Assembly (NCBI GenBank): GCA_028752905.1
Contig: JAQNBH010000139.1
Location: forward strand, 310,001 to 374,000
Source: Cladorhizidae sp. MBARI D1340-BT2
Lineage: Eukaryota; Porifera; Demospongiae; Poecilosclerida; Cladorhizidae
Reading direction: 5' to 3'
Length of the DNA stretch: 64,000 bases
Shown here one piece after another: positions 45,401 to 59,187 of the stretch; position 1 is the first letter of the stretch, and every line of letters starts with the position of its first letter. The position numbers and the translations under genes are program-made. The notes beneath the pieces were generated by a model, which was given only the letters and a program-made list of their open reading frames with translations, was not told the origin of the DNA and did not search any database.

Positions 45401-45752
45401 ACACAGCACTTCGGCTCTATTATAATAATTATCTATCCATCACTTGTATTCAGCATAATACTCTATCAAACATTTAGAGTGAAGGTACATAACCACCTTA
45501 CATAACCACGCTTTGTCCAAAGATAGTTGATAATTCCAGGTCAGTACAAGTGAATTAAACACTGTGAGCAGCTGTACCAATAAGCAGACAATAGGCAGAT
45601 GCTTCAGTGAGTGGCTGTATCGATAAGCAGCACCTTACTGCGAGTCAATAAAGCATTAGTCCTTTACAGACATATATATATGTCCACCGCGTACGAGTGC
45701 AATTTTTGTCGGACATATCTATATGTCCACCGCAGTCAAAGAGTTAACTATA

Positions 45753-47115
45753 ATGGCAAAAAGACAATGTTTCTCTTTGGAGGAGGTCCTCAAGGCATTG
45801 GATGGAGATGGGGACTTGGATGAGCCATTTACTGATGGAAGTGATGAGGAATTTGAAGGCCTGCAGGAAGGTAAGGAAATTTTAGTGAACAAATGTATAT
45901 AATTATATATATATAATATATTTAGACATGGAAGAGGAAGATGCTCATTCCTTCGCGATACCTGCCGCATTACACACGACACCTTTACCCAACCCATCGA
46001 CCCAAGTACATTTTAATGCCGCTTTTACCACACCCATCTCAGTAAAAGATTCCGTGGTTGCTTCCACATCAGACTCTGCAAACACTACTGCTATCTGCCA
46101 CCTTTTACCATCATTGCTATCGACAACATGCACTTCCATATCTACTTCAGTATCGACCACACCCCAGCCTCAAACCACATCATTATTGGCCACAATGACA
46201 TCCACTCCTGCCTCGACTTACATTAGAATCAACCACACCCATGCCTCAACCAACATCAGTATCAACCACACCTACTTACCCACCCCAGCCCCAACTCAAC
46301 ATTATACAGACTCAACAACTAATCCAACCATCACCCTCTTTCATTCCTTCCACTGCCACCTACTCAGCCTTGCCATCCACTGTCTCTTCTACACAGACAT
46401 TGCCTCCAGTTTGGTCACCAAACCTAGTGACCCCTACAATTCATCCATTCACATATTCCGTAGGACCTACAGTTCCTATACCGGAATCACCACTGGAGGT
46501 ATTTGAACGTTTTTTAACACCTAACATAGTGGAAGAGATAGTGGATCACACAAATAAGTACGCTGAAGAAGTCATGGGTGCTGAAGCCTATGTTTCTTGG
46601 AAAGAATTACCGAGGATGATATACGAGCATTCATAGGCTTCAGTATTCTTATGGGAATTAACCACCAGCCATCCACAGACGACTATTGGAAGAGGGACCC
46701 CATCCACAATTATAAACCAATATCCCAAAGAATATCCAGGGATAGGTACACGACTGTTACAAGATTTCTACATTTTGTAGACAATTGTACACTTTCCCCA
46801 AGGGGCAGTGAAAATTATGACAGGCTGGGGAAAATCCAACCTTTTGTCAGCCATTTCAAACACAAATTTTCATCAATATACAGGCCGAACTGTGAGATTG
46901 CAATCGATGAGGCTATGATCAGCTTTCAAGGTCATTCATCACTGAAGCAATACATGCCATTGAAACCCATCAAAAGAGGAATCAAGGTGTGGTTTTGGGC
47001 TAATAGCCGAAACGGGGTTTTTCACACAGTTAGAGATTTACACCGGGAAAAAGAAAGGTGCAGTTGTACATCACTTGGGGGCAAGAGTGGTCAAGGAACT
47101 AACTGAGGACCTACA
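45753..47115 (+). pseudogene. piggyBac A transposase, N-terminal two-thirds, right arm
   Basis: Exon 1 (45,753-45,870) MAKRQCFSLEEVLKALDGDG, acidic; donor GGAAG|GTAAGG. Exon 2 from 45,926 (tttag) has MEEEDAHSFAIPAALH, a Thr-rich linker, FLTPNIVEEIVDHTNKYAEE, FIGFSILMGINHQPSTDDYW, RISRDRYTTVTRFLHFVDN and IAIDEAMISFQGHSSLKQYM. Lesions: a 10-bp insertion near 46,310, loss of one A in the run before ITEDDIR (about 46,604), further frame breaks near 46,990-47,050, and truncation at about 47,115. The ATG is 5 bp after the TTAA left by element C. Confidence 0.85.
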
Positions 47116-47119
47116 GGTA

Positions 47120-47420
47120 GGCCCTGGCGGATTATGCTCGAATTTCTGCCTATTTTTCTTTCCTTTTATGCTCCTAATATTCACCTATTTTTCTTTCCTT
47201 TTATGAAATTATGCTGCTAATATTCACCTATTTTTCTTTTCAATATACCTCTTTTTCTCGACTATGCTTTGACAAACAATTGTTACATCATTAAAAAAGA
47301 GAATATAGGCAATCAAAGATTTCTTTCCTAGTATGAAATTATGCTCCTAATATTCACATATTTTTCTTTTCAATATACCTCACAAACAATTGTTACATCA
47401 TTAAAAAAGAGAATATAGGC
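47120..47420. repeat. TTATGCTCCTAATATTCAC repeats
   Basis: Four to five imperfect copies of a 45-60-bp unit (CTATTTTTCTTTCCTTTTAT + GAAATTATGCTCC) at the truncated end of piggyBac A. Confidence 0.75.
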
Positions 47421-47620
47421 ATACGCAACAATGACAACAACAATGACAATAACCCTTTACCAGATATCCAGGTTACCTTAGTTATATATACGATGAGAGG
47501 AGAGGGCAGAGGAGGGAGGAGATGGAGGAGGAGAGGAAGAATATATCCCCTCCTTACTACAGTATACACCGACTTTAGTGATGAGTTGAACTCGAGCTTA
47601 TAGCAGTGCAGACCCTTTAC

Positions 47621-47715
47621 CTTGCAGGGTATCTCTCTCCATGGCATCGAGGTCAGCCATGTGCTTCCTCAACCTCCCCCTCTCACCATATACACTCCCC
47701 ACCATCTCACATAAC
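47621..47715 (-). pseudogene. Probable kinesin stalk exon, right arm
   Basis: 95-bp block with an open frame LCEMVGSVYGERGRLRKHMA then DLDAMERDTLQ, a GTAG acceptor after (TG)n, and donor GGTAAAG. Better preserved than the left-arm copy. Confidence 0.55.
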
Positions 47716-48135
47716 CTACACACACACACACAGGGCAGGAAGAGCATGGCAACAAGAGAGGCAGTGAGCTCACCACATTGGCAGAGAGAAAACCTCCCTT
47801 TGAATAATATTCCATGTATACATTTAATAATCCAATCACCATTCTAGTAAACTCTGAATATCACACATAACTCTAGTAAACTAGCTGAAGACACATTTTG
47901 TAGCTAAAACTGGATGTGTGTATATGTTTACCTGTTTATCTCATTGAGATCATAGGTCAGAGTCATGGGAGAAGCACTAGCTCTTCAGTTCACTTATCTA
48001 TTACAATGGGAGTGGTGTGTGTGTGTGTGTGTGTGTGTATGGGGGGTGGGGGGGAGGAGATAGAGTGAGGAGCTTCTATAGTAGTCATAGGCTGGTGGTG
48101 TGTGTGTGTGGTGTGCTGCATATAGAGATGCTCAC

Positions 48136-48210
48136 CTCATTGCGGAGATCTTCAATGATGACCTTGTTGTTAGACAAGTGATAATCCACCTTCAGCACGT
48201 TACGCACCAG
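48136..48210 (-). pseudogene. Kinesin-8-like neck exon, right arm
   Basis: LVRNVLKVDYHL then SNNKVIIEDLRNE. It keeps a functional GAG|GTGAGC donor, unlike the other two copies (TTGAGC), but has Tyr to Asn in the conserved NYK position. Confidence 0.8.
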
Positions 48211-48221
48211 CTGCAATCAGT

Positions 48222-49013
48222 CAACCACAACAATGACAACAACAACAATGACAACACCACAACAACAATGACAACAGTGACAACACCACAGCAACAATGA
48301 CAACAACAATGACAACAACAACAAAACAATGACGACTCAATGACAACACCACAGCAACAATGACAACAACATTGACAACAACAACAAAACAATGACGACA
48401 CAATGACAACACCACAACAACCTTGACAACAACAACAAAACAATGACGACACAATGACAACAACAATGACAACAACAATGACAACAACAACAAAACACTG
48501 ACGACACAATGACAACACCACAACAACAATGAAAACAACAACAAAAGAATGACGACACAATGACAACACCACAGCAACAATGACAACAATGACAACAACA
48601 ACAAAACACTGACGACACAATGACAACACCACAACAACAATGACAACAACAACACAATGACGACACAATGACAACACAACAATAATGACAACAACAATGA
48701 CAACACAACAACAACGACAACACCACAATAATGACAACAACAATAACACAACAACAACAACAACACCACAACAACAACGACAACACAACAACAATGGCAA
48801 CACAACAACAATGACAACACCACAATGACAATAACACAACAACAACGACAACAGCACAACAACAATGACAACACAACAACAATGGCAACACAACAACAAT
48901 GACAACACCACAATAATGACAACAACAATGACTACACAACAACAACACCACCACAACAACAATGACAACACAACATCAATGGCAACACAACAACAATGAC
49001 AACACCACAACAA
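48222..49013. repeat. CAA/CAATGACAA array, right arm
   Basis: Complement of the TTG array between neck and switch-II exons. Confidence 0.93.
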
Positions 49014-49046
49014 TGTCCACAGAACTAGCCGCTTGGCTTGGCAGCC

Positions 49047-49054
<8 letters not shown>

Positions 49055-49088
<34 letters not shown>

Positions 49089-49315
49089 TCTCACCCACCA
49101 GAGAGAGAGAGTGTGTGTGTGTGTGTCCTCTCACCCACCAGAGAGAGAGTGTGTGTGTGTGTGTTGTCCTCTCACCCACCAGAGTGTGTGTGTGTGTGTG
49201 TGTCCTCTCACCCACCAGAGAGAGTGAGTGTGTGTGTGTGTGTCCTCTCACCCACCAGAGAGAGTGTGTGTGTGTGTGTGTGTGTCCTCTCACCCACCAG
49301 AGAGTGTGTGTGTGT
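49055..49315. repeat. Composite GT / CCTCTCACCCACC repeat, right arm
   Basis: Six monomers, inverted counterpart of 20,160-20,431. Confidence 0.92.
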
Positions 49316-49317
49316 AC

Positions 49318-49512
49318 CTTGCCAGAAGCCAGGGCGTTGATACAGTTCCCGAGTGCCAATAACGAGTGATTTATGTTGGCTCCTTCTCCGAGGAGCGTGC
49401 CTCTATTAGATGTCACAGTAGCACGCTCCGAGCCAGCCAGGTCTATCATAGACATCTTGTGCATCACCTCTGCATTCAGACCGGCTGTACGAGTCCTCTG
49501 CTCCACTAACAC
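49318..49512 (-). pseudogene. Kinesin-8-like motor exon (switch II), right arm
   Basis: 195-bp open exon identical in structure to 1,587-1,781. It reads [12 protein letters not shown] and [20 protein letters not shown], with the Leu of unit 3 (INAL) and the Gly of units 1-2 (ALGN), so it is the most family-like copy. Acceptor cctag and donor AAG|GTACAC are intact. Confidence 0.88.
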
Positions 49513-49522
49513 CTAGGCAACC

Positions 49523-50875
49523 ACATGACACACCATCACATGTCACATGCAATCACATGTCACACAACATTACATGCCACACACCATTACATGTCACACA
49601 CCATCACATGTCACACACCATCACATGTCACACACCATCACATGTCACACACCATCACATGTCACACCATCACATGTCACACACCATCACATACCACACC
49701 ATCACATGTCTCACGCCATCACGTCACACACCATCACATGTCACACACCATCATATGTCACACACCATCACATGTCACACACCATCACATGTCACACTCC
49801 ATCACATGTCACACTCCATCACATGTCACACACCATCACATGTCACACACCATCACGTCATAGACCCTCACATGTCACACACCATCACATGTCACACACC
49901 ATCACATGTCACACGCCATCACATGTCACACACCGTCACATGTCACACACAATCACATGTCACACATCATCACATTTCACACACCATCACATGTCGCACA
50001 CCATCACATGTCACACGCCATCGCATGTCACACACCATGTGTCACACACCATAACGTGCCACATGCCATAACGTATCACACACCATCACATGTCACACAC
50101 CATCACATGTCACACACCATCACCTGTCACACACCATCACATGTCAGACACCATAACATGTCACACACCATCACATGTCACACACCATCACATGTCACAT
50201 GCCATCACATGTCACACACCATCACATGTCACACCCATCACATGTCACATGTCACACACCATCACATGTCACACACCATCACATGTCACACGCCATCACA
50301 TGTCACACACCATCACATGTCACACCCATCACATGTCACATGTCACACACCATCACATGTCACACACCATCACATGTCACACACCATCACATTTCACACA
50401 CCATCACATGTCACACACCATCACATGTCACACACCATCACATGTCACACACCATCACATGTCACACACCATCACATGTCACACGCCATCACATGTCACA
50501 CACTATCATGTGTCACACACCATAACGTGCCAGACGCCATAACGTATTACACACCATCACATGTCACACACCATCACATGTCACACACCATCACATGGCA
50601 CACGCCATCACATGTCACACACCATCACATGTCACACCCATCACATGTCACATGTCACACACCATCACATGTCACACACCATCACATGTCACACACAATC
50701 AAATGTCTCACACCATCACATACCATCACATGTCACACGCATCACATGTCACACACTATCATGTGTGACACACCATAACGTGCCACATGCCATAACGTAT
50801 CACACACCACCACATGTCACACACCATCACATGTCACACACCATCACATGTCACACACCATCACATGTCACACCA
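49523..50875. repeat. 17-bp minisatellite, right arm
   Basis: Longest array (about 80 monomers), with internal duplications of a block containing CACACCCATCACATGTCACA. Confidence 0.95.
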
Positions 50876-50942
50876 GATCATGTCAGACAGGTGGTTGTGG
50901 GTGGCATGGTGTCAAGAGTGAGCTCTGATGTGTGAAGGTGCA

Positions 50943-51052
50943 AATGACTGACTAGACATGTCTTCTCCCTGTGTGCTGTATCCTATTCCCATTCCCCCTC
51001 GCCAGCATGGCAAGGATCTCCTCCACATCATTGGGGGTGTGGTAGCTCAGAC
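50943..51052 (-). pseudogene. Kinesin-8-like motor exon (pre-switch I), right arm
   Basis: GLSYHTPNDVEEILAMLAR, GNGNRIQHT, with the same frame change and SSQS decay. Next to it a ~65-bp block with GGAGGGTGCTGCTGGTGTTC is duplicated (51,085-51,200). Confidence 0.7.
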
Positions 51053-51719
51053 CTGAGCTCATGTGCATGTATATATAGTGTGTGAAAGGAGGGTGCTGCT
51101 GGTGTTCTCCCCACTCATGTGCATGTATATATAGGACTGTGTGAAAGGAGGGTGCTGCTGGTGTTCTCCCCACTCATGTGCATGTATATATAGTGTGTGT
51201 TAAAGAAATAAAGGATAACAGGACTCTATCCAACTAGACCACGGCCAGTTAGATGGCGCCAATCATTGCACCGATTTCCAAAGCAGTACAATATTGGTGA
51301 ACATGATAAACATGAAGGGTCGTTTAACATGGGGGTGTGGTCTACGTGGGCACGATCTTCTTTCCTTTCTTTCTTTAACAGGCCAATCCAATATTTTAAA
51401 ATAAAAATGTTTTTGGTTTCTTATTTCTTTGTTTTATTTCTGTATGTTCTAGTTGAGCAGAGGAGGACTACGCCTAGTCAGAGCTTCAGGGGTCTCCAGG
51501 GCTTTTAATTCTAACTTGATTATTGCTGTTGAACAAACATTACACTTATCAGCACATGCCATGTCTCGTTGCTATTGCTGATTGTACACAATGTAGGATG
51601 AGCTACAGCCTCCTTCCTACGTTTATGATTATATTTGAAGCCACATGCTCTATGCCTAGCTCTATGTATTTGATTGGTCAGAATGAACAGACAGAGCTGG
51701 GCATATAACATATAACAAT

Positions 51720-52870
<1,151 letters not shown>

Positions 52871-52911
52871 GCTAACCTACCATCACCCATGGGGGGTGAT
52901 GGTAGGTTAGC
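52871..52911. repeat. 18-bp fold-back at the numt border
   Basis: GCTAACCTACCATCACCC and its exact complement around a 5-nt loop. Only one arm exists at the paralogous site (2,883-2,910), so the second arm was created at this junction. Confidence 0.9.
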
Positions 52912-53250
52912 AGGACATTGTATTGGGACTTGATAGACAAAGAACCTATGGATGCACATACAAAACTCAGTATCATACCTACAGTAGCTTAGCTAACAGC
53001 TATGCGTTCCAAATATAAAAATTATTTATAGCGTACCTTTCTTTCTCCAGCAGCTTCCAAGGCTCAGGCGAGTGTAGCAGGTCACGCCATCGAAACTTTC
53101 TGAAGAATAAAAGAACTCCGATCTTTAGCTGAACATTCGATTATACTCTTTGGTACTGGATTTATGGATGTGGGACTTCCAGGAAAGACAAGCATGGTTT
53201 CCCTGAGTAGCTGGAGAAAGCAAAATTCAAGAAAAGGTAAAATGTGCAAG
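52912..53250. repeat. Dispersed repeat and piggyBac A-like fragment, inverted
   Basis: Complement of 2,574-2,890, including MDVGLPGKTSMVSLSSW-type decayed A coding sequence on the plus strand at 53,164-53,240. Confidence 0.65.
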
Positions 53251-53299
53251 TTAGATAAACACAGTCAGTATAATGCCACAAACATTTTGGGTTGTATAT

Positions 53300-53550
53300 A
53301 TATCAACCAGTGTTCTATCATAGTGGGCCTATATCAACCAGTGCTCTATCAGAGTGGACCTATATCAACCAGAGTGGGCCTATATCAACCAGTGCTCTAT
53401 CAGAGTGGACCTATATCAACCAGTGTTCTATCATAGTGTGCATATATCAACCAGTGCACTATCAGAGTGGGCCTATATCAACCAGTGTTCTATCATAGTG
53501 GGCCTACAACCAGTGCTCTATCAGAGTTGGCCTATATCAACCAGTGCTCT
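53300..53550. repeat. 31-bp minisatellite, inverted copy
   Basis: About eight copies of GTGCTCTATCAGAGTGGACC + TATATCAACCA, with deleted monomers. Confidence 0.9.
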
Positions 53551-53834
53551 AGGGCTAGGGCTAGGCAGAGATAGAAGACCTGACCAGGCAACATCTCAAC
53601 ACCACACCAATAGTTCACTACAACACACACAGCTCAAAATAATATAATAATAATAGCAACCCTTTACCAGATATCCAGGTTACCTTAGATATATATACGA
53701 TGAGAGAAGAGGGCAGAGAGGAGGGAGGAGATGGAGGAGGAGAGGAAGAATATATCCCCTCCTTACTACAGTATAAACCGACTTTAGTGATGAGATGAGT
53801 TGAACTCGAGCTTATAGCAGTGCAGACCCTTTAC

Positions 53835-53929
53835 CTTGCAGGGTATCTCTCTCCATGGCATCGAGGTCAGCCATGTGCTTCCTCAACCTCCCCCTCTCAC
53901 CATATACACTCCCCACCATCTCACACAAC
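53835..53929 (-). pseudogene. Probable kinesin stalk exon, second inverted copy
   Basis: 95 bp with the open LCEMVGSVYGERGRLRKHMA frame, a (TG)n-TAG acceptor and a GGTAAAG donor. Confidence 0.55.
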
Positions 53930-54364
53930 CTACACACACACACACAGGGCAGGAAGAGCATGGCAACAAGAGAGGCAGTGAGCTCACCACATTGGCAGAG
54001 AGAAAACCTCCCTTTGAATAATATTCCATGTATATATACATTTTAGTTATCCAATCACCATTCTAGTAAACTCTGAATATCACACATAAATCTAGTAAAC
54101 TAGCTGAAGACACCTTTTGTAGCTAAAACTGGATGTGTGTATATGTTTACCTGTTTATCTCATTGAGATCATAGGTCAGAGTCATGGGAGAAGCACTAGC
54201 TCTTCAGTTCACTTATCTATTACAATGGGAGTGGTGTGTGTGTGAGTGTGTGTGTGTATGGGGGGGTGGGGAGGGTGGGGGGGAGGAGATAGAGTGAGGA
54301 GCTTCTATAGTAGTCATAGGCTGGTGGTGTGTGTGTGTGGTGTGCTGCATATAGAGATGCTCAA

Positions 54365-54439
54365 CTCATTGCGGAGATCTTCAATGATGACCTTGTAGTT
54401 AGACAAGTGATAATCCACCTTCAGCACGTTACGCACCAG
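54365..54439 (-). pseudogene. Kinesin-8-like neck exon, second inverted copy
   Basis: LVRNVLKVDYHL then SNYKVIIEDLRNE, protein-identical to unit 3, and sharing its mutated TTGAGC donor. This suggests closer descent from unit 3 than from the right arm. Confidence 0.8.
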
Positions 54440-54449
54440 CTGCAAGCAA

Positions 54450-55920
54450 TCAACCACAACAATGACAACAACAACAATGACAACACCACAACAACAATGA
54501 CAACAGTGACAACACCACAGCAACAATGACAACAACAATGACAACAACAACAAAACAATGACAACACCACAGCAACAATGACAACAACATTGACAACAAC
54601 AAAACAATGACGACACAATGACAACACCACAACAACCATGACAACAACAACAAAACAATGACGACACAATGACAACACCACAGCAACAATGACAACAACA
54701 ATGACAACAACAAAACACAGACGACACAATGACAACACCACAACTACCATAACAACAACAAAACAATGACGACACTGACAACACCACAGCAACAATGACA
54801 ACAACAATGACAACAAGAATGACAACAACAACAAAACACTGACGACACAATCACAACACCACAACAATGACAACAACAACAAAACAATGATGACACAATG
54901 ACAACACCACAGCAACAATGACAACAACAATGACAACAAAACACTGACGACACAATGACAACACCACAGCAACAATGACAACAACAATGACAACAATGAC
55001 AACAACAACAATGACAACACCACAACAACAATGACAACACCACAGCAACAATGACAACAACAATGACAACAACAACAAAACAATGACGACACAATGACAA
55101 CACCACAGCAACAATGACAACAACATTGACAACAACAACAAAACAATGACGACACAATGACAACACCACAGCAACAATGACAACAACAATGACAACAACA
55201 AAACACAGACGACACAATGACAACACCACAACAACCATGACAACAACAACAAAACAATGACGACACAATGACAACACCACAGCAACAATGACAACAACAA
55301 TGACAACAAGAATGACAACAACAACAAAACACTGACGACACAATCACAACACTACAACAACAATGACAACAACAACAAAACAATGACGACACAATGACAA
55401 CACCACAGCAACAATGACAACAACAATGACAACAACAACAAAACAATGACGACCCAATGACAACACCACAGCAACAATGACAACGACAATCACAACAACA
55501 ACAAAACAATGACGACACAATGACAACACCACAGCAACAATGACAACGACAATCACAACAACAACAAAACAATGACGACACAATGACAACACCACAGCAA
55601 CAATGACAACAACAATGACAACAACAACAAAACACTGACGACACAATGACAACACCACAACAACCATGACAACAACAACAAAACAATGACGACACAATGA
55701 CAACACCACAGCAACAATGACAACAACAATGACAACAACAACGACAACAACAACAAAACACTGACGACACAATGACAACACCACAACAACCATGACAACA
55801 ACAACAAAACAATGACGACACAATGACAACACAACAACAACAATGACAACACCAACAAAACAATGACGACACAATGACAACACCACAATAATGACAACAA
55901 CAATGACGACACAATGACTG
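54450..55920. repeat. CAA/CAATGACAA array, second inverted copy
   Basis: Longest of the five arrays (1.47 kb), with large internal tandem duplications of several hundred bp. No switch-II kinesin exon follows. The array ends at unrelated sequence (55,938-56,190) with nothing recognised. Confidence 0.93.
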
Positions 55921-56532
55921 AAGAGAAAGCTGAAACAACTATATGAAAAGTAACTTTCAAGTTTTTTTCAATTCTTAGTAATTTCGTTGTCTCGCACAAC
56001 GTTTTCGCTGCACCAAATACTCCTAAGGAAGTAGTCTCTCAGCCATCTAAGGCAAAGTTAAATCAGACCATTAACATTCTAAAGCCAAGCATGTTTTTAT
56101 CACCACACTCATTTTAGCTACAGGGGGGGGGGGGCAATAAAAAATGTTTTTATTGACCCCATGTGTGTGGGGGTTTTCCCCACCACCCCCATTCACTACA
56201 TTTATGATTATATTTGAAGCCACATGCTCTATGCCTAGCTGTATGTATTTGATTGGTCAGAATGAACAGACAGAGCTGGGCACATAGCAATTAGTTAGTC
56301 CTGATTGTTCACTTCTGATGTTTGTGTTTCTGGTGTTTGGAGAATAATAAGACTTCACTAACTCTGGTGGCAGCATATATCTCTGGGATTCTCAGGCAAG
56401 ATAGCTGGGTGGGCATTGTGAGGTTGAGTTAGGTCTAAGATAGTGTGTGGTACTAGAAGAGTCTAACAATATATATATATTTGTCTTGTTAATAAATGCC
56501 TTTTTTTCTTTTCTTACACGTGTAACTGACAG

Positions 56533-56714
56533 AGGCTTCTGTTAGTAAGGCTATTGGAGAAGTGGAAGCAGAAGCATCTGTCAAGGCTACAGCTAAGAAA
56601 TACCATCTATCAGTCTCATTGCTCTGCAAACGATGTCTAGTTGAAAAGGGGGGAGTAGTTTTGGGCAAAAGAGGCAGTACATTTCAATGCCTAATGAAAA
56701 AGGTCATTGAATAG
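56533..56714 (+). CDS. Putative small exon (HTH-like), plus-strand copy
   Basis: EASVSKAIGEVEAEASVKAT, AKKYHLSVSLLCKRCLVEK, GVVLGKRGSTFQCLMKKVIE, TAG; ctgacag acceptor. Same as 8,675-8,856. Confidence 0.4.
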
Positions 56715-57004
56715 CCCAGGGCTTCCTCTAGCCACTGGTACCAATTTCAATCTTTAGCCTTAGCACTTAGCAATCTGGAGTTATTTAGGCTGAGGTTTTT
56801 GACATTCGTGTTTTTGAGGTCACTCCACTTTAGGGTCTATAACTTGCCCATAGTTATACCTATGAAACATATTTTAGTATCAAAAGAGAGCACACAGAGA
56901 GACCTCTCTTTTGAGCTATATATAAAATCCATACCATGAAGTTTGCAGAATCTACGGAGCTCTAAACTTGTAACCATAAGTAAAATAAAAAAATGCAACT
57001 GTTT

Positions 57005-57108
57005 CCCCACAGAGGTGTCTCTGTTGCCTAGTTCAGTATAAGTGTCTCGGTTGCTTAATTCAGCTTAAGTCGCTCTGTGGCCTAGTACATCATATGTGTC
57101 TATGAGGC
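57005..57108. repeat. 27-bp TTAA minisatellite with empty piggyBac B site
   Basis: TTAA at 57,055-57,058 is uninterrupted here. The array joins truncated piggyBac A at about 57,109, the same junction as 5,066 and 14,157. Confidence 0.85.
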
Positions 57109-58260
57109 TTAGTTCACTTTCCCCAAGGGGCAGTGAAAATTATGACATGCTGGGGAAAATCCAACCTCTTGTCAGCCATTTTCAACACAATTTTTCATCA
57201 ATATACAGGCCGAACTGCGAGATTGCAATCGATGAGGCTATGATCAACTTTCAAGATCATTCATCACTGAAGCAATACATGCCATTGAAACCCATCAAAA
57301 GAGGAATCAAGGTGTGGGTTCGGGATGATAGCAGAAACGGTTTTTTCACACAGTTAGAGATTTACACGGGGAAAAGAAAGGTGCAGTTGAACACCACTTG
57401 GGGGCAAGAGTGGTCAAGGAACTAACTGAGGACCTACAGGGCAAGTGGCACGTGCACGTGTCCTTTGACAGCTTTTTTACCTCGCATAGTCTGTTGGTTG
57501 ATTTGGAGAGGAGAGGGAGTTATGGATGTGGGACAGCCAGGAAAGACAGGCGTGGTTTACCCGAGGAGCTCGAGAAAGGCAAATTCAAGAAAAGGTAAAA
57601 TGTGCACTAGATTAACACAAGTTAGTGTTATGCCACAAACATTTTGGGGTTGTATATCAGTTCATGCATGTTATTTACCACAACTATGAGATACTCATTA
57701 TATGAACTTCTAAACATTTTTAGGGGCCAGTCACTAACCACGCAATGTGGAAAAGTGTGTGCAAATGCATGGCAGGACCAAAAAATCTGAAAGTCATGAT
57801 TATGTACACCAACAGCGACCCCAAGAGCGTCACCTCAGTCATTCGGCATACAAACAATGGCAGAAGAGAGGAAATAAGCTGCCCCTTAGCTATCCAGTCC
57901 TACAATAAATACATGGGAGGAGGGGATCAGATCAGAGGATATTATAGGTGCAGGGTAAAAACCTACAAAGACATATTTAACTTTCTGATCGATGTGGCCA
58001 TAACAAACGCCTTCATTCTACACAAAGGATGGTCAGGAAGCGGAACTGAACTTACGATCAAGAAGTTCAGGGTTCAGTTAGCGAAGGAGATTATTGGAAG
58101 TTATTGTAGCCGACGCAGAGCTGGGTGTGGCTCCATTATCAAGAGTCTTCCTTTCCTCCACTTCCCAATAATGAACCCTGTAACCTCTGGGAAGCGCAGT
58201 CGAGGACGTTGCACTTACTGCTACCAGCAACAAAAGAGATCGGACAGCCAGTGGTACTGA
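57109..58260 (+). pseudogene. piggyBac A transposase, best-preserved C-terminal copy
   Basis: First part: LSPRGSENYDMLGKIQPLVS, IAIDEAMINFQDHSSLKQYM, RDDSRNGFFTQLEIYTGK. After a one-base frame break at about 57,380 it continues GARVVKELTEDLQGKWHVHV, SFDSFFTSHSLLVDLERRG, GCGTARKDRRGLPEELEKG, donor AAAAG|GTAAAA. An intron of about 130 bp (57,595-57,723) follows. Then come GPVTNHAMWKSVCKCM, VMIMYTNSDPKSVTSVIRHT, SCPLAIQSYNKYMGGGDQI, ITNAFILHK and the C-terminal CTYCYQQQKRSDSQWY, stop. Second-Asp motif SFDSFF is kept. One frameshift, missing N-terminus, and an altered third-Asp motif make it inactive. Confidence 0.87.
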
Positions 58261-58969
58261 CAGGATTGTGGCATATGGCTATGCCACACTGGAATTGCGA
58301 GCACCGACTGCTACCTATTGTGGCACAAAAACAAATTATAGTCACGTTATTGGAATATAACCTTCTCTCTCCATATGTACCAATGTACTACATTGTATTC
58401 ATATAAAATGATATTTTTGGCGCGTAATCAAATACAGCACGTTGCCATTCATCAACCACTTTAGTTATTGTAATTTGGTTTCACTCGAATTACAACTGTT
58501 AGCTTTGACAAGCTACAAACCAATTTACAGCTTTTTTTTTATTTTTTATTGGTTGTGATGGTCTGCCAAACGGAGGAGGGTCCTGCCTTGGATGTTTCTG
58601 CATGCATCTTTTGACAAAACATGCCTCTAGAGATATTTTATATGTCATTGGAAAGCACATAGAACAAGCAACAATTTGAGCATAAAATTATCTACACAAA
58701 ACAATTATAAAAAAAGTTATGGGCAGTCAAAAGTCAACAACGTTTTTAGCCAGTCTTCGATAGAGCCCCTCCTTAGTCCTGCCTTGGATGTTTCTGCATG
58801 CATCTTTTGACAAAACATGCCTCTAGAGATATTTTATATGTCATTGGAAAGCACATAGAACAAGCAACAATTTCAGCATAAAATTATCTACACAAAACAA
58901 TTATAAACAAAGTTATGGGCAATCAAAAGTCAACAACGTTTTTAGCCTGTCTTCAGATAGAGCCCCTCC
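57109..58969 (+). mobile_element. piggyBac A, 5'-truncated copy 3
   Basis: Same truncation as units 1-2, opposite strand, ending at TTAA (58,970-58,973), which is followed directly by a second TTAA. The 3' non-coding end is duplicated in tandem (58,590-58,773 and 58,774-58,969). Confidence 0.82.
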
Positions 58970-58973
58970 TTAA

Positions 58974-59187
58974 TTAAGTCGCTCTGTGGCCTAGTACATC
59001 ATTTGTGTCTATGAGGCTTAGTTCGGCAAAGGTGTCTCTGTAGACCAGTTCATCATAGGTGTCTCCGTTGTTTAGCTCAGTATAGGTGACTATGTGGCTT
59101 AGTTCAGCATAAGTGTCTCGGTGGCTTAATTCAGCAGTGATATCTATGTGTCTTAATTCAGCGAAGGTGTCTCTGTGGCCTAGTTAA
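58974..59187. repeat. 27-bp TTAA minisatellite, left flank of element K
   Basis: Complement of 3,204-3,404, seven monomers. TTAA at 59,184-59,187 is the K target site. Confidence 0.87.

Larger units (their letters stand above)
43543..45743. mobile_element. piggyBac C, internally deleted, right arm
   Basis: 2,201-bp counterpart of 24,704-26,717 with TTAA at 43,539-43,542 and 45,744-45,747 and TIRs CTCTTTGGCTGCG and CGCAGTCAAAGAG. The extra length over the left arm comes mainly from the 15-bp and CTAGCT repeats. Confidence 0.88.

Noticed and set aside
54314..55999. 505-codon minus-strand open frame
   Set aside because: Same TTG array; it only appears gene-like because the array lacks stops and happens to run into the neck exon.
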